Below are positions 26,169 to 36,444 of a DNA stretch of 64,000 bases, piece by piece. This DNA is from Micromonospora sp. C28SCA-DRY-2 (GTDB taxonomy: Bacteria; Actinomycetota; Actinomycetes; Mycobacteriales; Micromonosporaceae). Numbering within the stretch: position 1 is the first letter of the stretch; each line of letters starts with the position of its first letter. The notes beneath the pieces are model-generated. The model ran no database searches. It saw only the letters and a program-made list of their open reading frames with translations, and was not told where the DNA came from. Position numbers and translations under genes: made by a program. The stretch is taken from the NCBI RefSeq assembly GCF_030519475.1, contig NZ_JAUMKD010000010.1, forward strand, positions 1 to 64,000, written 5' to 3'.

Positions 26169-26220
26169 GTACGTTGTACGCGGTTATGGCGGCCAGGCTA
26201 GATTACTGGGTACGATGTAC
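26169..26220. promoter_or_regulatory. Two GTAC-palindrome operators (cassette 1)
   Basis: GTACGTTGTAC (26169-26179) and GTACGATGTAC (26210-26220) are near-identical 11-bp palindromes, 41 bp apart (about four helical turns). The second overlaps TACGAT (26211-26216), the likely -10 of the TetR gene; the first overlaps a possible -10 (TACAAC) for the transporter. Binding by the adjacent TetR is inferred. Confidence 0.6.
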
Positions 26221-26239
26221 GCAACTGGAGGGGCGAGAG

Positions 26240-27055
26240 GTGACCGACGCGGAGTACGTGAACATCTGGATGCGGCCCGAGCGCCCCGCCCGCGGGCCGA
26301 AGCCGGTCTACAGTCGCGCGCAGATCACCGAGGCGGCCGTCCGGATCGCCGACGCCGAAGGGCTGGAGGCCGCCACCATGCGGCGGATCGCCGCCGAGAT
26401 CGGCGCCGGCGCGATGTCCCTCTACCGGTACGTCCCGAGCCGCGACGATCTGGTCGCGCTGATGGCCGACCGGCTGATGGGCGAGATCGACGTCACGGGC
26501 CTGCCCTCGGGTGACTGGCGCGCCGACCTGACCCGCTACGCCGACGGGCTGCGCGCCATGTGGCTGAGACACCCGTGGATCGCCGGCGTGCAGCGGTCAC
26601 TGCCCAGCTTCGGCCCCAACCAGCTGCTCCTGATCGAACGGCTGATGGGAGTGCTCGACCCCTTCGTCTCCATCGACGAGAACCTCAGCCTCGTGGGCAT
26701 GCTGAACGGCTACGTCGAGGGCACCGTCCGCGAGGAGATCAGCTCGGCCGAGGAGTTCCGCCGCAGCGGGCTCAGCGAGTCGGAGTGGATGGCGCGCAGC
26801 TACCCGTACGTCGACCGGCTGGTGAAGAGCGGGGAGTACCCGATCTTCACCAAGATCGTGATGGAGGCGCGCCAGCCGCACCTGAGCCGCGACGAGCAGT
26901 TCCGGTACGGGCTCCGGCGCGTCCTGGACTGCATCGCCCTGGCCCTGCCGTCCACGGCCGAGCCTGCGGCGCTCCGAGCGGGGCGCGACGAGCGGGACGG
27001 GCCAGGGGCAGGCTCCTGGTCGACCAGCGGCGGGGCGTCAGGCGCGACCCAGTAG
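26240..27055 (+). CDS. TetR family regulator (cassette 1)
   Basis: A 271-aa repressor. The HTH (AAVRIADAEGLEAATMRRIAAEIGAGAMSLYRYV) is at about residues 35-68. The C-terminal half is an all-helical ligand-binding domain of the type found with Drr exporters (DWRADLTRYADGLRAMWLRHPW). GTG at 26240 has GGAGGGG at 26227-26233. The last ~40 residues are low complexity. It is homologous to the regulator at 38294. Confidence 0.87.
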   Translation: MTDAEYVNIWMRPERPARGPKPVYSRAQITEAAVRIADAEGLEAATMRRIAAEIGAGAMSLYRYVPSRDDLVALMADRLMGEIDVTGLPSGDWRADLTRYADGLRAMWLRHPWIAGVQRSLPSFGPNQLLLIERLMGVLDPFVSIDENLSLVGMLNGYVEGTVREEISSAEEFRRSGLSESEWMARSYPYVDRLVKSGEYPIFTKIVMEARQPHLSRDEQFRYGLRRVLDCIALALPSTAEPAALRAGRDERDGPGAGSWSTSGGASGATQ

Positions 27056-27109
27056 CTTCCCGGCTGGGGTGTCGGCGCCGCTGCGACCCGGGTCGGCCCG
27101 GCGACGGGG

Positions 27110-27769
27110 TCAGGATGTGGTGACGGCGGCGACCGCCTCGCCGATCGGGGTGTCCCCGCCGACGAGTTCCAGGATCATGCCGGCGGTCGCCGGGGCGTAG
27201 AGCAGGGCGACCAGCACCCGCGCGACGTCGGTGCGGGTGACCGCGCCGCGGGGCGCCCGCCGCTGAAGGGTGATCCGCCCGGTCGGCGGGTCGTCGGTGA
27301 GCCGGCCCGGCCGCAGCACCGTCCAGTCGAGGTCCCGGCCGGTGACGTCGTCCTCGGCGGCCTTCTTCGCCCGCAGGTACGCGGCGAACACCTCGTCGGT
27401 GCCGGGGCGCGGTTCGCCCTCCACCCCCATCGAGGAGACCAGCAGATAGCGACGGACGCCGGCGCGCTGGGCGGCGTCGGCGAGCAGCACGGCGGCGGCC
27501 CGGTCGACGGTGTCCTTGCGGGCGGCGCCGCTGCCCGGGCCGGCGCCGGCGGCGAAGACCACCGCGTCGGCGCCATCGAGGTGCCCGGCGAGCTCGTCGA
27601 CCCCGAGGTGCTCCAGGTCGGCCACGACCGGGTGGGCACCGGCGGCGCTCAGCGCGGCGGCGTGGTCGGGGTTGCGGATCAGACCGACGGCGGTGTCGCC
27701 CCGGCCGGTGAGTTCCCGCAGCAGCAGCCGGGCGATCTTGCCGTGTCCTCCGGCGATGACGACGCGCAT
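27110..27769 (-). CDS. NAD(P)-binding atypical SDR (NmrA-like)
   Basis: A 219-aa protein with a Rossmann N-terminus (MRVVIAGGHGKIARLLLREL), VVADLEHLG, DAVVFAAGAGP and YLLVSSMGVEGEP, then DWTVLRPGRLTDD. This fits the YwnB/NmrA-like SDR group that binds NAD(P)H and often acts as a redox sensor or epimerase-like enzyme. Substrate unknown. ATG at 27769 is leaderless-type. Confidence 0.8.
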   Translation of the reverse strand: MRVVIAGGHGKIARLLLRELTGRGDTAVGLIRNPDHAAALSAAGAHPVVADLEHLGVDELAGHLDGADAVVFAAGAGPGSGAARKDTVDRAAAVLLADAAQRAGVRRYLLVSSMGVEGEPRPGTDEVFAAYLRAKKAAEDDVTGRDLDWTVLRPGRLTDDPPTGRITLQRRAPRGAVTRTDVARVLVALLYAPATAGMILELVGGDTPIGEAVAAVTTS

Positions 27770-27775
27770 ACCTGC

Positions 27776-27781
27776 AACCTA
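27776..27781 (-). promoter_or_regulatory. -10 of a leaderless promoter
   Basis: On the minus strand TAGGTT is followed by six bases and then the ATG at 27769. Confidence 0.5.
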
Positions 27782-27872
27782 GCCGGCCCGCCCCGCCCGC
27801 GCGGGTCGGCCGGCTCGCCCGCTGACGCGCCGCGGGTGGTCGCCGGGGTGCGGGCGGGTGCAGCATGGACGG

Positions 27873-28802
27873 GTGACCGAGACGATCGACGCGCTGGCCG
27901 AGCTGGTGGGCGCCGGTGGTGTCGTGGTGCTCAGCGGGGCGGGACTGTCCACCGAGTCGGGCATCCCGGACTACCGGGGGCCCAGCGGCGCGGCCCGCCG
28001 GCACACCCCGATGACGTACCAGACGTTCACCCGCGACGTCGAGGCGCGGCGGCGCTACTGGGCGCGCAGCCACCTGGGGTGGCGGACCATCGCCCGGGCG
28101 GCCCCGAACGACGGGCACCGGGCGGTGGCCCGGTTGCAGCGCGCCGGCCTGGTCGAGGCGGTCATCACCCAGAACGTCGACGGGCTGCACACCGCCGCCG
28201 GCAGCGCGCCGGTGGTGGAGCTGCACGGCCGCCTCGACGAGGTGGTCTGCCTCGACTGCGGCAACCAGACCTCCCGGGAGGAGCTGGACCGGCGGCTGCG
28301 GGAGGCGAACCCCGGCTTCGACGCCCGGGTCGACGCGGTCAACCCGGACGGCGACGTGGAGCTCCCCGACGCCGAGGTAGCCCGGTTCCGGGTGGTGGAC
28401 TGCACCTTCTGCGGCACCGGCACGCTGAAGCCCGACGTGGTGTTCTTCGGCGAGACGGTGCCGGCGCCGCGGGTGGCGCACTGCTTCGACCTGGTGCACC
28501 GGGCCCGGCTGCTGCTGGTGCTGGGCTCGTCGTTGACGGTGATGTCCGGGCGGCGGTTCGTGCTGCGCGCCGCCAAGCTGGGCATCCCGGTGGTGATCGT
28601 CAACCAGGGGGAGACCCGCGGTGACGGGTACGCGGCGCTGACCGTGGACGCGCCGCTGGGCCGGCTGCTGCCCGCGCTGGCCGACCGGACCATCGGCGAC
28701 CTGCCCGCCGACCCGGGCAGCTCCCGCCCGGCCGCCGGGCCCGCCGAACCGGAGGGCGCCCGGCCGGTGGCCGGGCCCGTCGGCGCGGCGGCAGCCGGCT
28801 AG
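27873..28802 (+). CDS. Sir2-family NAD-dependent protein deacylase
   Basis: A 309-aa sirtuin. GAGLSTESGIPDYRG (residues ~22-36), QNVDGLH, and the catalytic His in ELHGRLDE are present. A zinc ribbon is formed by CLDC and CTFC, with GTGTLKPDVVFFGE and LGSSLTVMSG after it. Sirtuins remove acyl groups from lysines using NAD+. GTG at 27873 is chosen because homology starts just after it; GTG at 27858 is an alternative. The C-terminal ~35 residues are Pro/Ala-rich. Confidence 0.92.
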   Translation: MTETIDALAELVGAGGVVVLSGAGLSTESGIPDYRGPSGAARRHTPMTYQTFTRDVEARRRYWARSHLGWRTIARAAPNDGHRAVARLQRAGLVEAVITQNVDGLHTAAGSAPVVELHGRLDEVVCLDCGNQTSREELDRRLREANPGFDARVDAVNPDGDVELPDAEVARFRVVDCTFCGTGTLKPDVVFFGETVPAPRVAHCFDLVHRARLLLVLGSSLTVMSGRRFVLRAAKLGIPVVIVNQGETRGDGYAALTVDAPLGRLLPALADRTIGDLPADPGSSRPAAGPAEPEGARPVAGPVGAAAAG

Positions 28803-28813
28803 CCCTCGCGCAC

Positions 28814-28828
28814 CCGCCCGTCGGGCGG
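28814..28828 (+). terminator. Hairpin after the sirtuin gene
   Basis: CCGCCC-GTC-GGGCGG forms a 6-bp stem 11 nt after the stop. A larger arm pair, CCGGCCTCG (28842-28850) and CGAGGCCGG (28886-28894), lies further on before the convergent gene. Confidence 0.4.
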
Positions 28829-28902
28829 CTGCGGCGCACGACCGGCCTCGCGGTCGCCCGGGTCAGGCGGCGGGCGGGAACTGATCGAGGCCGGCACGCC
28901 GG

Positions 28903-29259
28903 TCAGGTGGCCGGTGGCGCGACGAAGCGGGGCTGGTCGAGCACCCAGCGCCAGGTGCCGTCGGGCTGGCGGCGGGCCACCTCCGCGGTGACCGAGCCGT
29001 CATCGAGGCGGGTGGAGGTCAACGCCAGCTCCCCGGCGTACAGGGTGGGCTGCGGCTGGCCGGGGGTGAAGGTGGGGCCGTCGGCGAGCATCTGCTCGAA
29101 CGCGGCCCGGATCTGGTCGGCGCCGGCCGCGGGTCCGGCGGGGGTGGCGAACACCCCGTCGGGCTCGTAGAGGGCGACGAGACCCTCGACGTCGCGGGCG
29201 TTGGCGCGGGCGACGAAGAATCGCCCCAGGTCGTCCGGGCTGGTCGCCGGCTCGGTCAT
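28903..29259 (-). CDS. SnoaL-like/DUF4440 NTF2-fold protein
   Basis: A 118-aa NTF2-like protein with the typical FFVARANARDVEGLVALYEPDGVFATPAG start and WRWVLDQPRF end. Members are small enzymes or ligand-binding proteins; the function cannot be set from sequence. ATG at 29259 is chosen because AGGAGG stands five nt upstream. Confidence 0.78.
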   Translation of the reverse strand: MTEPATSPDDLGRFFVARANARDVEGLVALYEPDGVFATPAGPAAGADQIRAAFEQMLADGPTFTPGQPQPTLYAGELALTSTRLDDGSVTAEVARRQPDGTWRWVLDQPRFVAPPAT

Positions 29260-29335
29260 GGGCACCTCCTGCGGTGTGCGCGACTACCTCCATGATCGGG
29301 GACGGGGGTACGACATCGGCCCGAAACACCGACGC

Positions 29336-29344
29336 TGGTAGCGT
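29336..29344 (+). promoter_or_regulatory. Extended -10 before the glycine riboswitch
   Basis: TGGTAGCGT contains a TGn extension and TAGCGT (29339-29344), about 19 nt before the riboswitch P1. No clear -35 was recognised. Confidence 0.4.
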
Positions 29345-29362
29345 TGACCTTCGCCGGTACCA

Positions 29363-29452
29363 CCCACGCGGGAGAGACCGCCCACAGCAGCACGGGCGGC
29401 GCCGAAGGGGCATATCCTCCCCGGAACCTCTCAGGCAAAAGGACCGCGGGGG
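29363..29452 (+). ncRNA. Glycine riboswitch (single aptamer)
   Basis: The conserved core is visible in order: GGGAGAGACC, GCCGAAGGGGCA and CTCTCAGGCAAAAGGACCG. P1 is formed by CCCACGCG (29363-29370) and CGCGGGGG (29445-29452) with one mismatch. Only one aptamer is present; no second copy lies on either side. It is 78 nt upstream of gcvP, the classic target, where glycine turns expression on. Confidence 0.93.
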
Positions 29453-29467
29453 CAGGCACTGTGGAGC

Positions 29468-29528
29468 GCTGCGCGGGCGCGACTCAGGGGGAGGCCGACC
29501 CGTCGACCTCGCCTCCCGGGAGCGCAGC
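29468..29528 (+). promoter_or_regulatory. Candidate expression platform of the glycine riboswitch
   Basis: GCTGCGC (29468-29474) can pair with GCGCAGC (29522-29528), and GGGAGGC (29489-29495) with GCCTCCC (29511-29517). The presumed Shine-Dalgarno GGGAG (29518-29522) lies between them, 8 nt before ATG 29531. Alternatively CTCCC pairs directly with GGGAG. This suggests control of translation rather than termination; it is inferred from pairing only. Confidence 0.45.
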
Positions 29529-29530
29529 CC

Positions 29531-32350
<2,820 letters not shown>

Positions 32351-32361
32351 CGTCGCGGGAC

Positions 32362-32390
32362 GCCGGGGCGGTCATGGGTGCCGCCCCGGC
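32362..32390 (+). terminator. Terminator after gcvP
   Basis: GCCGGGGCGG (32362-32371) and CCGCCCCGGC (32381-32390) form a perfect 10-bp stem, 12 nt after the gcvP stop. Confidence 0.6.
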
Positions 32391-32474
32391 GGGTACGCCG
32401 ACCTGCCGGCGAGTGTCCCGACCGGGGGACTAGCCTGGGCCGACGCGAAGAGTTACGTGACGGAGCGTGACAGG

Positions 32475-32675
32475 TCAGGCGACAAGGGCGTGCCGGGCGG
32501 GCCCGCGGTGCGGGGCGATGGTGCGGCCGTCGGGGAGCAGTTCACCGGTGTCCTCGAAGACGATGACACCGTTGCAGAGCAGGCTCCAGCCCTGCTCAGG
32601 GAAGCAGGCGATGACCCGGGCGGCCTCCCGGTCGGTCGCCTCGGCGGAGGGGCAGGTGGGTTGGTGCTGGCACAT
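32475..32675 (-). CDS. DUF5999 family protein
   Basis: A 66-aa protein beginning MCQHQPTCPSAEATDREAAR and continuing EQGWSLLCNGVIVFEDTGELLPDGR, which I recognise as the small actinobacterial DUF5999 family. The paired Cys/His at the N-terminus suggest metal binding. ATG at 32675 is chosen for GGAG six nt upstream; an in-frame ATG at 32708 would add 11 residues with two more Cys. Function unknown. Confidence 0.8.
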   Translation of the reverse strand: MCQHQPTCPSAEATDREAARVIACFPEQGWSLLCNGVIVFEDTGELLPDGRTIAPHRGPARHALVA

Positions 32676-32703
32676 CGGGTTCTCCGGACTGTGGGGGCAC
32701 TGT

Positions 32704-32720
32704 GTCATGGTTCACATGAC
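32704..32720. promoter_or_regulatory. Palindrome between DUF5999 and pabB
   Basis: GTCATG-GTTCA-CATGAC is an inverted repeat in the ~90-bp, relatively AT-rich divergent intergenic region. It could be an operator for one or both genes. Confidence 0.35.
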
Positions 32721-32765
32721 CAGTGACGCACAGTACCAAGCGAAAGTGGCCAACATCGAGCAGAT

Positions 32766-33992
32766 GTGCGCGTGGTCGACGGGAAATCCACTGAACGGAC
32801 GAGGCAGATTGGGCCGGACGGCGTGGAAACGCTCCCAAGCGAGAGGCTGATCGATGTGCCGGCGGCGCCCGCCGGCTGCCGCCGTACGCTGGTCGAACGC
32901 GCCCGGTGGGAGTGGCGGCCCGCCGACGGCGGCGACCCGGCCGCCCGCGCCGAGGAGTTCCTCGCCGCCCACGGCGTGCCGCTGCACGACCTGGCCCGCC
33001 CGGCCGCCCGGCACGACCCGACCGGGGCGTGCGGGGCCGCGCTCTACGTCTCCGCCGCCGCCGGCGCGCTGCTGGCCGGCGGCCCGCCCGGCGCCGCCAA
33101 CCCGGCCGACCTGCCGGAGGTCGCCGTGGTCGTCTACGGCCACACCCCGACGCCGCCGGCGCCCGCGCCGCCGCCGGCCGGCTGGTGGCTCGGCGACTGG
33201 GCGGAGAGCTGGACGCCCGGCCAGCACGCCGACGCGGTGCGCGCCGTGCGCGCGGCCATCGGTCGCGGCGACGTCTACCAGGTCAACGTGGTCGGCCACG
33301 CCGCCGCCCGGTACGCCGGCGACCCGCTGCCGGCGCTGGCCCGCCTCGGCGCGCTGCCCGGCGCCCGCTACGGCGGCACCCTCGCCGGCGCCGGCTGGGC
33401 GATCGGCTGCGCCTCCCCGGAGACCCTGGTCGAGCTGGCCGACGGCCGGCTGGTCACCCGCCCGATCAAGGGCACCCGCCCGGCCACCGCCGCCGGCCGC
33501 GCCGAACTGCTCGCCTCGGCCAAGGAACGCGCCGAACACGTGATGATCGTCGACCTGGAACGCAACGACCTGGCCCGGCTGGCCCGCACCGGCACCGTCC
33601 GGGTGGACGAGCTGTTCGCCGTACGCCGCTGGTGCGACCTGTGGCAGGCCGAGTCCACCGTCTCCGCGGCGGTGGCCGACGGGCTCGGCCTGGCCGACCT
33701 GCTGCGCGCGGTCTGCCCCGGCGGGTCGGTCACCGGCGCGCCGAAGCTCGCCGCGCTGGACCGGATCGCCGCCCTGGAGCCGGTCGGCCGGGGCGCCAGC
33801 ATGGGCGCGCTCGGCTGGGTCGCGCCGGGCCGGATCGACCTGGGGCTGACCATCCGCACCGCCGCCGCCGACGGCGACCGGGTGCACGTCTGGGCCGGCG
33901 GCGGCATTACCTGGGACAGCGACCCGGACGCCGAGGTCGCCGAGGCGGCCGCCAAGACCGCCCCCGTCCGCGCCACCCTCGCCGCCCGCTGA
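32766..33992 (+). CDS. pabB: Aminodeoxychorismate synthase component I
   Basis: A chorismate-binding enzyme of about 408 aa. Family motifs are GDVYQVNVVGHAA, TRPIKGTRPATA, EHVMIVDLERNDLARL, CPGGSVTGAPK and a final WAGGGITWDSDP. It makes 4-amino-4-deoxychorismate for folate or p-aminobenzoate-derived metabolites. No pabA or pabC is adjacent. The start is uncertain: GTG 32766, GTG 32772 and GTG 32823 are all in frame and none has a good ribosome-binding site; conservation begins after residue ~30. Confidence 0.88.
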   Translation: MRVVDGKSTERTRQIGPDGVETLPSERLIDVPAAPAGCRRTLVERARWEWRPADGGDPAARAEEFLAAHGVPLHDLARPAARHDPTGACGAALYVSAAAGALLAGGPPGAANPADLPEVAVVVYGHTPTPPAPAPPPAGWWLGDWAESWTPGQHADAVRAVRAAIGRGDVYQVNVVGHAAARYAGDPLPALARLGALPGARYGGTLAGAGWAIGCASPETLVELADGRLVTRPIKGTRPATAAGRAELLASAKERAEHVMIVDLERNDLARLARTGTVRVDELFAVRRWCDLWQAESTVSAAVADGLGLADLLRAVCPGGSVTGAPKLAALDRIAALEPVGRGASMGALGWVAPGRIDLGLTIRTAAADGDRVHVWAGGGITWDSDPDAEVAEAAAKTAPVRATLAAR

Positions 33993-34044
33993 CCCCCTTC
34001 CCTGTCGGTGCCCCCCGGTACGGTGGCCGCCGGGTCGCCTTTCG

Positions 34045-34107
34045 CGTTGATCATGAGGTTGGCGGGGTGAGATGTCCGTTCCCGCACGGCCAACCTCATG
34101 ATCAACG
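34045..34107. repeat. 19-bp perfect inverted repeat (REP/MITE-like)
   Basis: CGTTGATCATGAGGTTGGC (34045-34063) is followed after 25 nt by its perfect complement GCCAACCTCATGATCAACG (34089-34107). Both arms are AT-richer than their surroundings. It lies between two co-directional genes, so it may act as a terminator for pabB or be a miniature mobile element. Confidence 0.75.
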
Positions 34108-34146
34108 GAGGGTGTCGAGGGTGCGGTTGTGGGTGAGGAGGTCGGG

Positions 34147-34752
34147 GTGGGGTCAGGAGACCAGGTGGCGGAGTTGGTGGTGGCCGACGCCGCTGCGTGG
34201 CGGGAGTGGCTGGCCGCGCACCACGACAACGTGGCGGCGGTGTGGCTGGTGCTCGCCCGGCAGGGCACGACGCGACCGACCAGCCTCAGCTACGACCAGG
34301 CGCTCGAGGAGGCGCTCTGCCACGGCTGGATCGACGGCCAGGCCGGGCGCCGCGACGAGCACACCTACCGGATACGGTTCACCCCGCGGCGGGCCCGCAG
34401 CCCGTGGTCGGCGCGCAACGTCGACCTCGCCACCCGGCTGATCGACGAAGGGCGGATGCGTCCGGCCGGGATGGCCGAGGTCGAGCGCGCCCGGGCCGAC
34501 GGCCGGTGGGACGCGGCCTACCCGGGGCAGGCCAGCGCCCAGGTGCCCGACGACCTGGCCGCCGCGCTGGCCGCGCAGCCCCGGGCACGGGCGATGTTCG
34601 ACATCCTCACCGCCCAGAACCGGTACGCCGTCCTGTACCGGGTCGGCAGCGCCAAGCGCGCCGACACCCGGGCCCGGCGGATCGCCCAGTTCGTCGACAT
34701 GCTCGCCCGCGGCGAGACGATCCACCCGCAGCGGCGCACCCTCGACGACTGA
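34147..34752 (+). CDS. YdeI/OmpD-associated family protein
   Basis: A 201-aa protein with WREWLAAHHDNVAAVWLVLAR, ALEEALCHGWIDGQAGRRDEHTYRIRFTPRRARSPWSARNV split over residues ~35-85, and ARRIAQFVDMLARGETIHPQ at the end, characteristic of YdeI-type DUF1801/OmdA proteins. GTG at 34147 has AGGAGG at 34136-34141; GTG at 34129 is an alternative. The role is unclear; homologs are described as bacteriocin-protection proteins. Confidence 0.85.
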   Translation: MGSGDQVAELVVADAAAWREWLAAHHDNVAAVWLVLARQGTTRPTSLSYDQALEEALCHGWIDGQAGRRDEHTYRIRFTPRRARSPWSARNVDLATRLIDEGRMRPAGMAEVERARADGRWDAAYPGQASAQVPDDLAAALAAQPRARAMFDILTAQNRYAVLYRVGSAKRADTRARRIAQFVDMLARGETIHPQRRTLDD

Positions 34753-34807
34753 GACCCGCCCGCGGTCGTCCGGCCGGCACGGGCGCGGGACCGCGGGCGG
34801 GTCTCAG
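34749..34807. terminator. 19-bp bidirectional terminator hairpin
   Basis: The arms CTGAGACCCGCCCGCGGTC (34749-34767) and GACCGCGGGCGGGTCTCAG (34789-34807) pair perfectly and include the YdeI-type gene's TGA. It separates convergent genes. Confidence 0.65.
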
Positions 34808-34849
34808 CCCACCGGAGGCCGGGGCGCCGAGCACCCGGGTGTGCGGCGT

Positions 34850-35800
34850 TCAGCGGCGGTCGGCGAACCCGTCCAGCGCGGCCAGCACCCGGGCGCCGAT
34901 GCCGTGGCCGGCGCCGTGCCCGGCGGCGTCCAGCAGCTCCAGGCGGGCGTCCGGCCACGCCTGCGCCAGCCGCCAGGGGATCTCGGGCGGGCTGCTGATG
35001 TCGAGCCGGCCGTGCAGCAGCACCCCGGGGATGCCGGCGAGCCGGCCCGCCTCGCCCAACAGCTGGCCGTCGGGCAGGAAGGCGGCGTGCCGCCAGTAGT
35101 GGGTGACCAGCCGCGCGAAGGCCATCCGGAACACCGGGTCGGCGTAGCGGGGGTCGGGGCGGTGGCCGGGGACGGTGCCGACGTGGGTGTCCTCCCAGGC
35201 GCACCAGTCCCGGGCGGCCCGCTCGCGCACCGCCGGGTCCGCGTCGGCCAGCAGCCGGGCGTACGCGTCGGCGAGGTCGCCGTCGCGGTCGGCCGGGGGC
35301 ACCCCGTCGCGGAAGCGGACCCACTCGGCCGGGAAGATCCGCCCCATCTCCCGGGTGATCCACTCGACCTCCCGGCGGCTGGTGGTGACCACGCTGAACA
35401 GCACCAGCTCGCTGACCCGCTCCGGGTGGCGCTGGGCGTAGGCCAGGCCGAGGGTGGAGCCCCAGGACGCGCCGAGCACCAGCCAGCGGTCCACGCCCAG
35501 GTGCGCGCGCAGCCGCTCGATGTCGGCGATCAGGTGGTCGGTGGTGTTGACGGACAGGTCGACCGCCGGGTCGGCGGCGTGCGGGCGGCTGCGGCCGCAG
35601 CCACGCTGGTCGAACAGGACCACCCGGTAGCGGGCCGGGTCGAAGTAGCGCCGCCAGCCCGGCGTGGCGCCGGAGCCGGGGCCGCCGTGCAGCACCACCG
35701 CCGGCTTGCCCTCCGGGTTGCCGCAGGTCTCCCAGTACACGAGCTGGCCGTCGCCCACGTCGAGCAGCCCATGCGCGTACGGCTCCACCGCTTCGTACAT
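34850..35800 (-). CDS. pip: Proline iminopeptidase
   Basis: A 316-aa alpha/beta hydrolase that removes N-terminal proline. The oxyanion motif HGGPGSGATP is near residue 39, DQRGCGRSRP follows, and the nucleophile is in LGASWGSTLGLAYA. The C-terminal His is in DAAGHGAGHG. GH-rich sequence and CGNPEGKP are typical of the S33 proline iminopeptidase group. ATG at 35800 has GGAGG five nt upstream. It is divergent from a MarR gene that may control it. Confidence 0.93.
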   Translation of the reverse strand: MYEAVEPYAHGLLDVGDGQLVYWETCGNPEGKPAVVLHGGPGSGATPGWRRYFDPARYRVVLFDQRGCGRSRPHAADPAVDLSVNTTDHLIADIERLRAHLGVDRWLVLGASWGSTLGLAYAQRHPERVSELVLFSVVTTSRREVEWITREMGRIFPAEWVRFRDGVPPADRDGDLADAYARLLADADPAVRERAARDWCAWEDTHVGTVPGHRPDPRYADPVFRMAFARLVTHYWRHAAFLPDGQLLGEAGRLAGIPGVLLHGRLDISSPPEIPWRLAQAWPDARLELLDAAGHGAGHGIGARVLAALDGFADRR

Positions 35801-35819
35801 CCCGTCCTCCCTCAGATAC

Positions 35820-35836
35820 AACAGCGCTGTTACATT
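35820..35836. promoter_or_regulatory. MarR-type operator with overlapping -10
   Basis: AACAGCGCTGTT (35820-35831) is a perfect 12-bp palindrome in a 42-bp divergent intergenic region. TACATT (35831-35836), six nt before GTG 35843, is the likely leaderless -10 of the MarR gene. The overlap suggests autoregulation. Confidence 0.6.
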
Positions 35837-35842
35837 AGCGGG

Positions 35843-36325
35843 GTGACGGAACTGCCGGACCGGGAGGCGGTGGGGACGCTGCTGCGGCACGTCCTGGAGG
35901 TGCTCGACGGCGACGTGGCCGCCGTCTACGCCGAGCGGGGCCTGGCCGACTACCGGCCCCGGTTCTCCCCGCCGCTGCGGGTGCTGGTCGCCGACGGGCC
36001 GCTGCCCATCCGGGACCTGGCCCGCCGGGTCGGGGTCACCCACTCGGCGGCCAGCCAGACCGTTGCGCAGATGGCCCGGGCCGGCCTGGTCGAGCTGGCC
36101 CCCGGCGCGGACGCCCGGCACCGGATCGTGCACCTGACCGACCGGGCCCGCGAGCTGCTGCCGGTCATCGAGGCCGAGTGGGCGGCCACCACCGCTGCGC
36201 TGCGCGACCTGGACGCCGAACTGCCGGTGCCACTGGCCGACCTGCTGCGCGCGGTGCTCGCCGCGGTGGACCGCCGGCCCCTGCGCCGGCGCATCGCCGA
36301 CGCCGGCCTGCCCCCACCGCGCTGA
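35843..36325 (+). CDS. MarR family transcriptional regulator
   Basis: A 160-aa winged-helix protein. The HTH is LPIRDLARRVGVTHSAASQTVAQMARAGLV at about residues 53-82, with the wing ELAPGADARHRIVHLT. The GTG start follows a leaderless -10 box. Its probable target is the divergent pip gene through the palindrome at 35820-35831. Confidence 0.85.
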   Translation: MTELPDREAVGTLLRHVLEVLDGDVAAVYAERGLADYRPRFSPPLRVLVADGPLPIRDLARRVGVTHSAASQTVAQMARAGLVELAPGADARHRIVHLTDRARELLPVIEAEWAATTAALRDLDAELPVPLADLLRAVLAAVDRRPLRRRIADAGLPPPR

Positions 36326-36403
36326 CCTGCGTCGACCGGGCCTGCGGCGCCGGCCGCCCGATGCCCGACCTGGCCGGCCGCCACGGACGCCGGGGACGAC
36401 CGC

Positions 36404-36433
36404 GGGGGCGCCACCGGCGTCGGTGGCACCCCC
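36404..36433. terminator. Bidirectional terminator hairpin
   Basis: GGGGGCGCCACC (36404-36415) pairs with GGTGGCACCCCC (36422-36433) around GGCGTC, with one C/A mismatch. It lies between convergent marR and ABC permease genes. Confidence 0.5.
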
Positions 36434-36444
36434 ACGGCGGCCGG

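Noticed and set aside
26240..27055. TetR start at the far upstream in-frame codon 25853
   Set aside because: That frame crosses the divergent ATPase gene and the operator; GTG 26240 with GGAGGGG is far better supported.
32707..32850. Short frame MVHMTSDAQYQAKVANIEQ... before pabB
   Set aside because: It overlaps the likely pabB start in another frame and has no ribosome-binding site; the C-terminal part is not protein-like.
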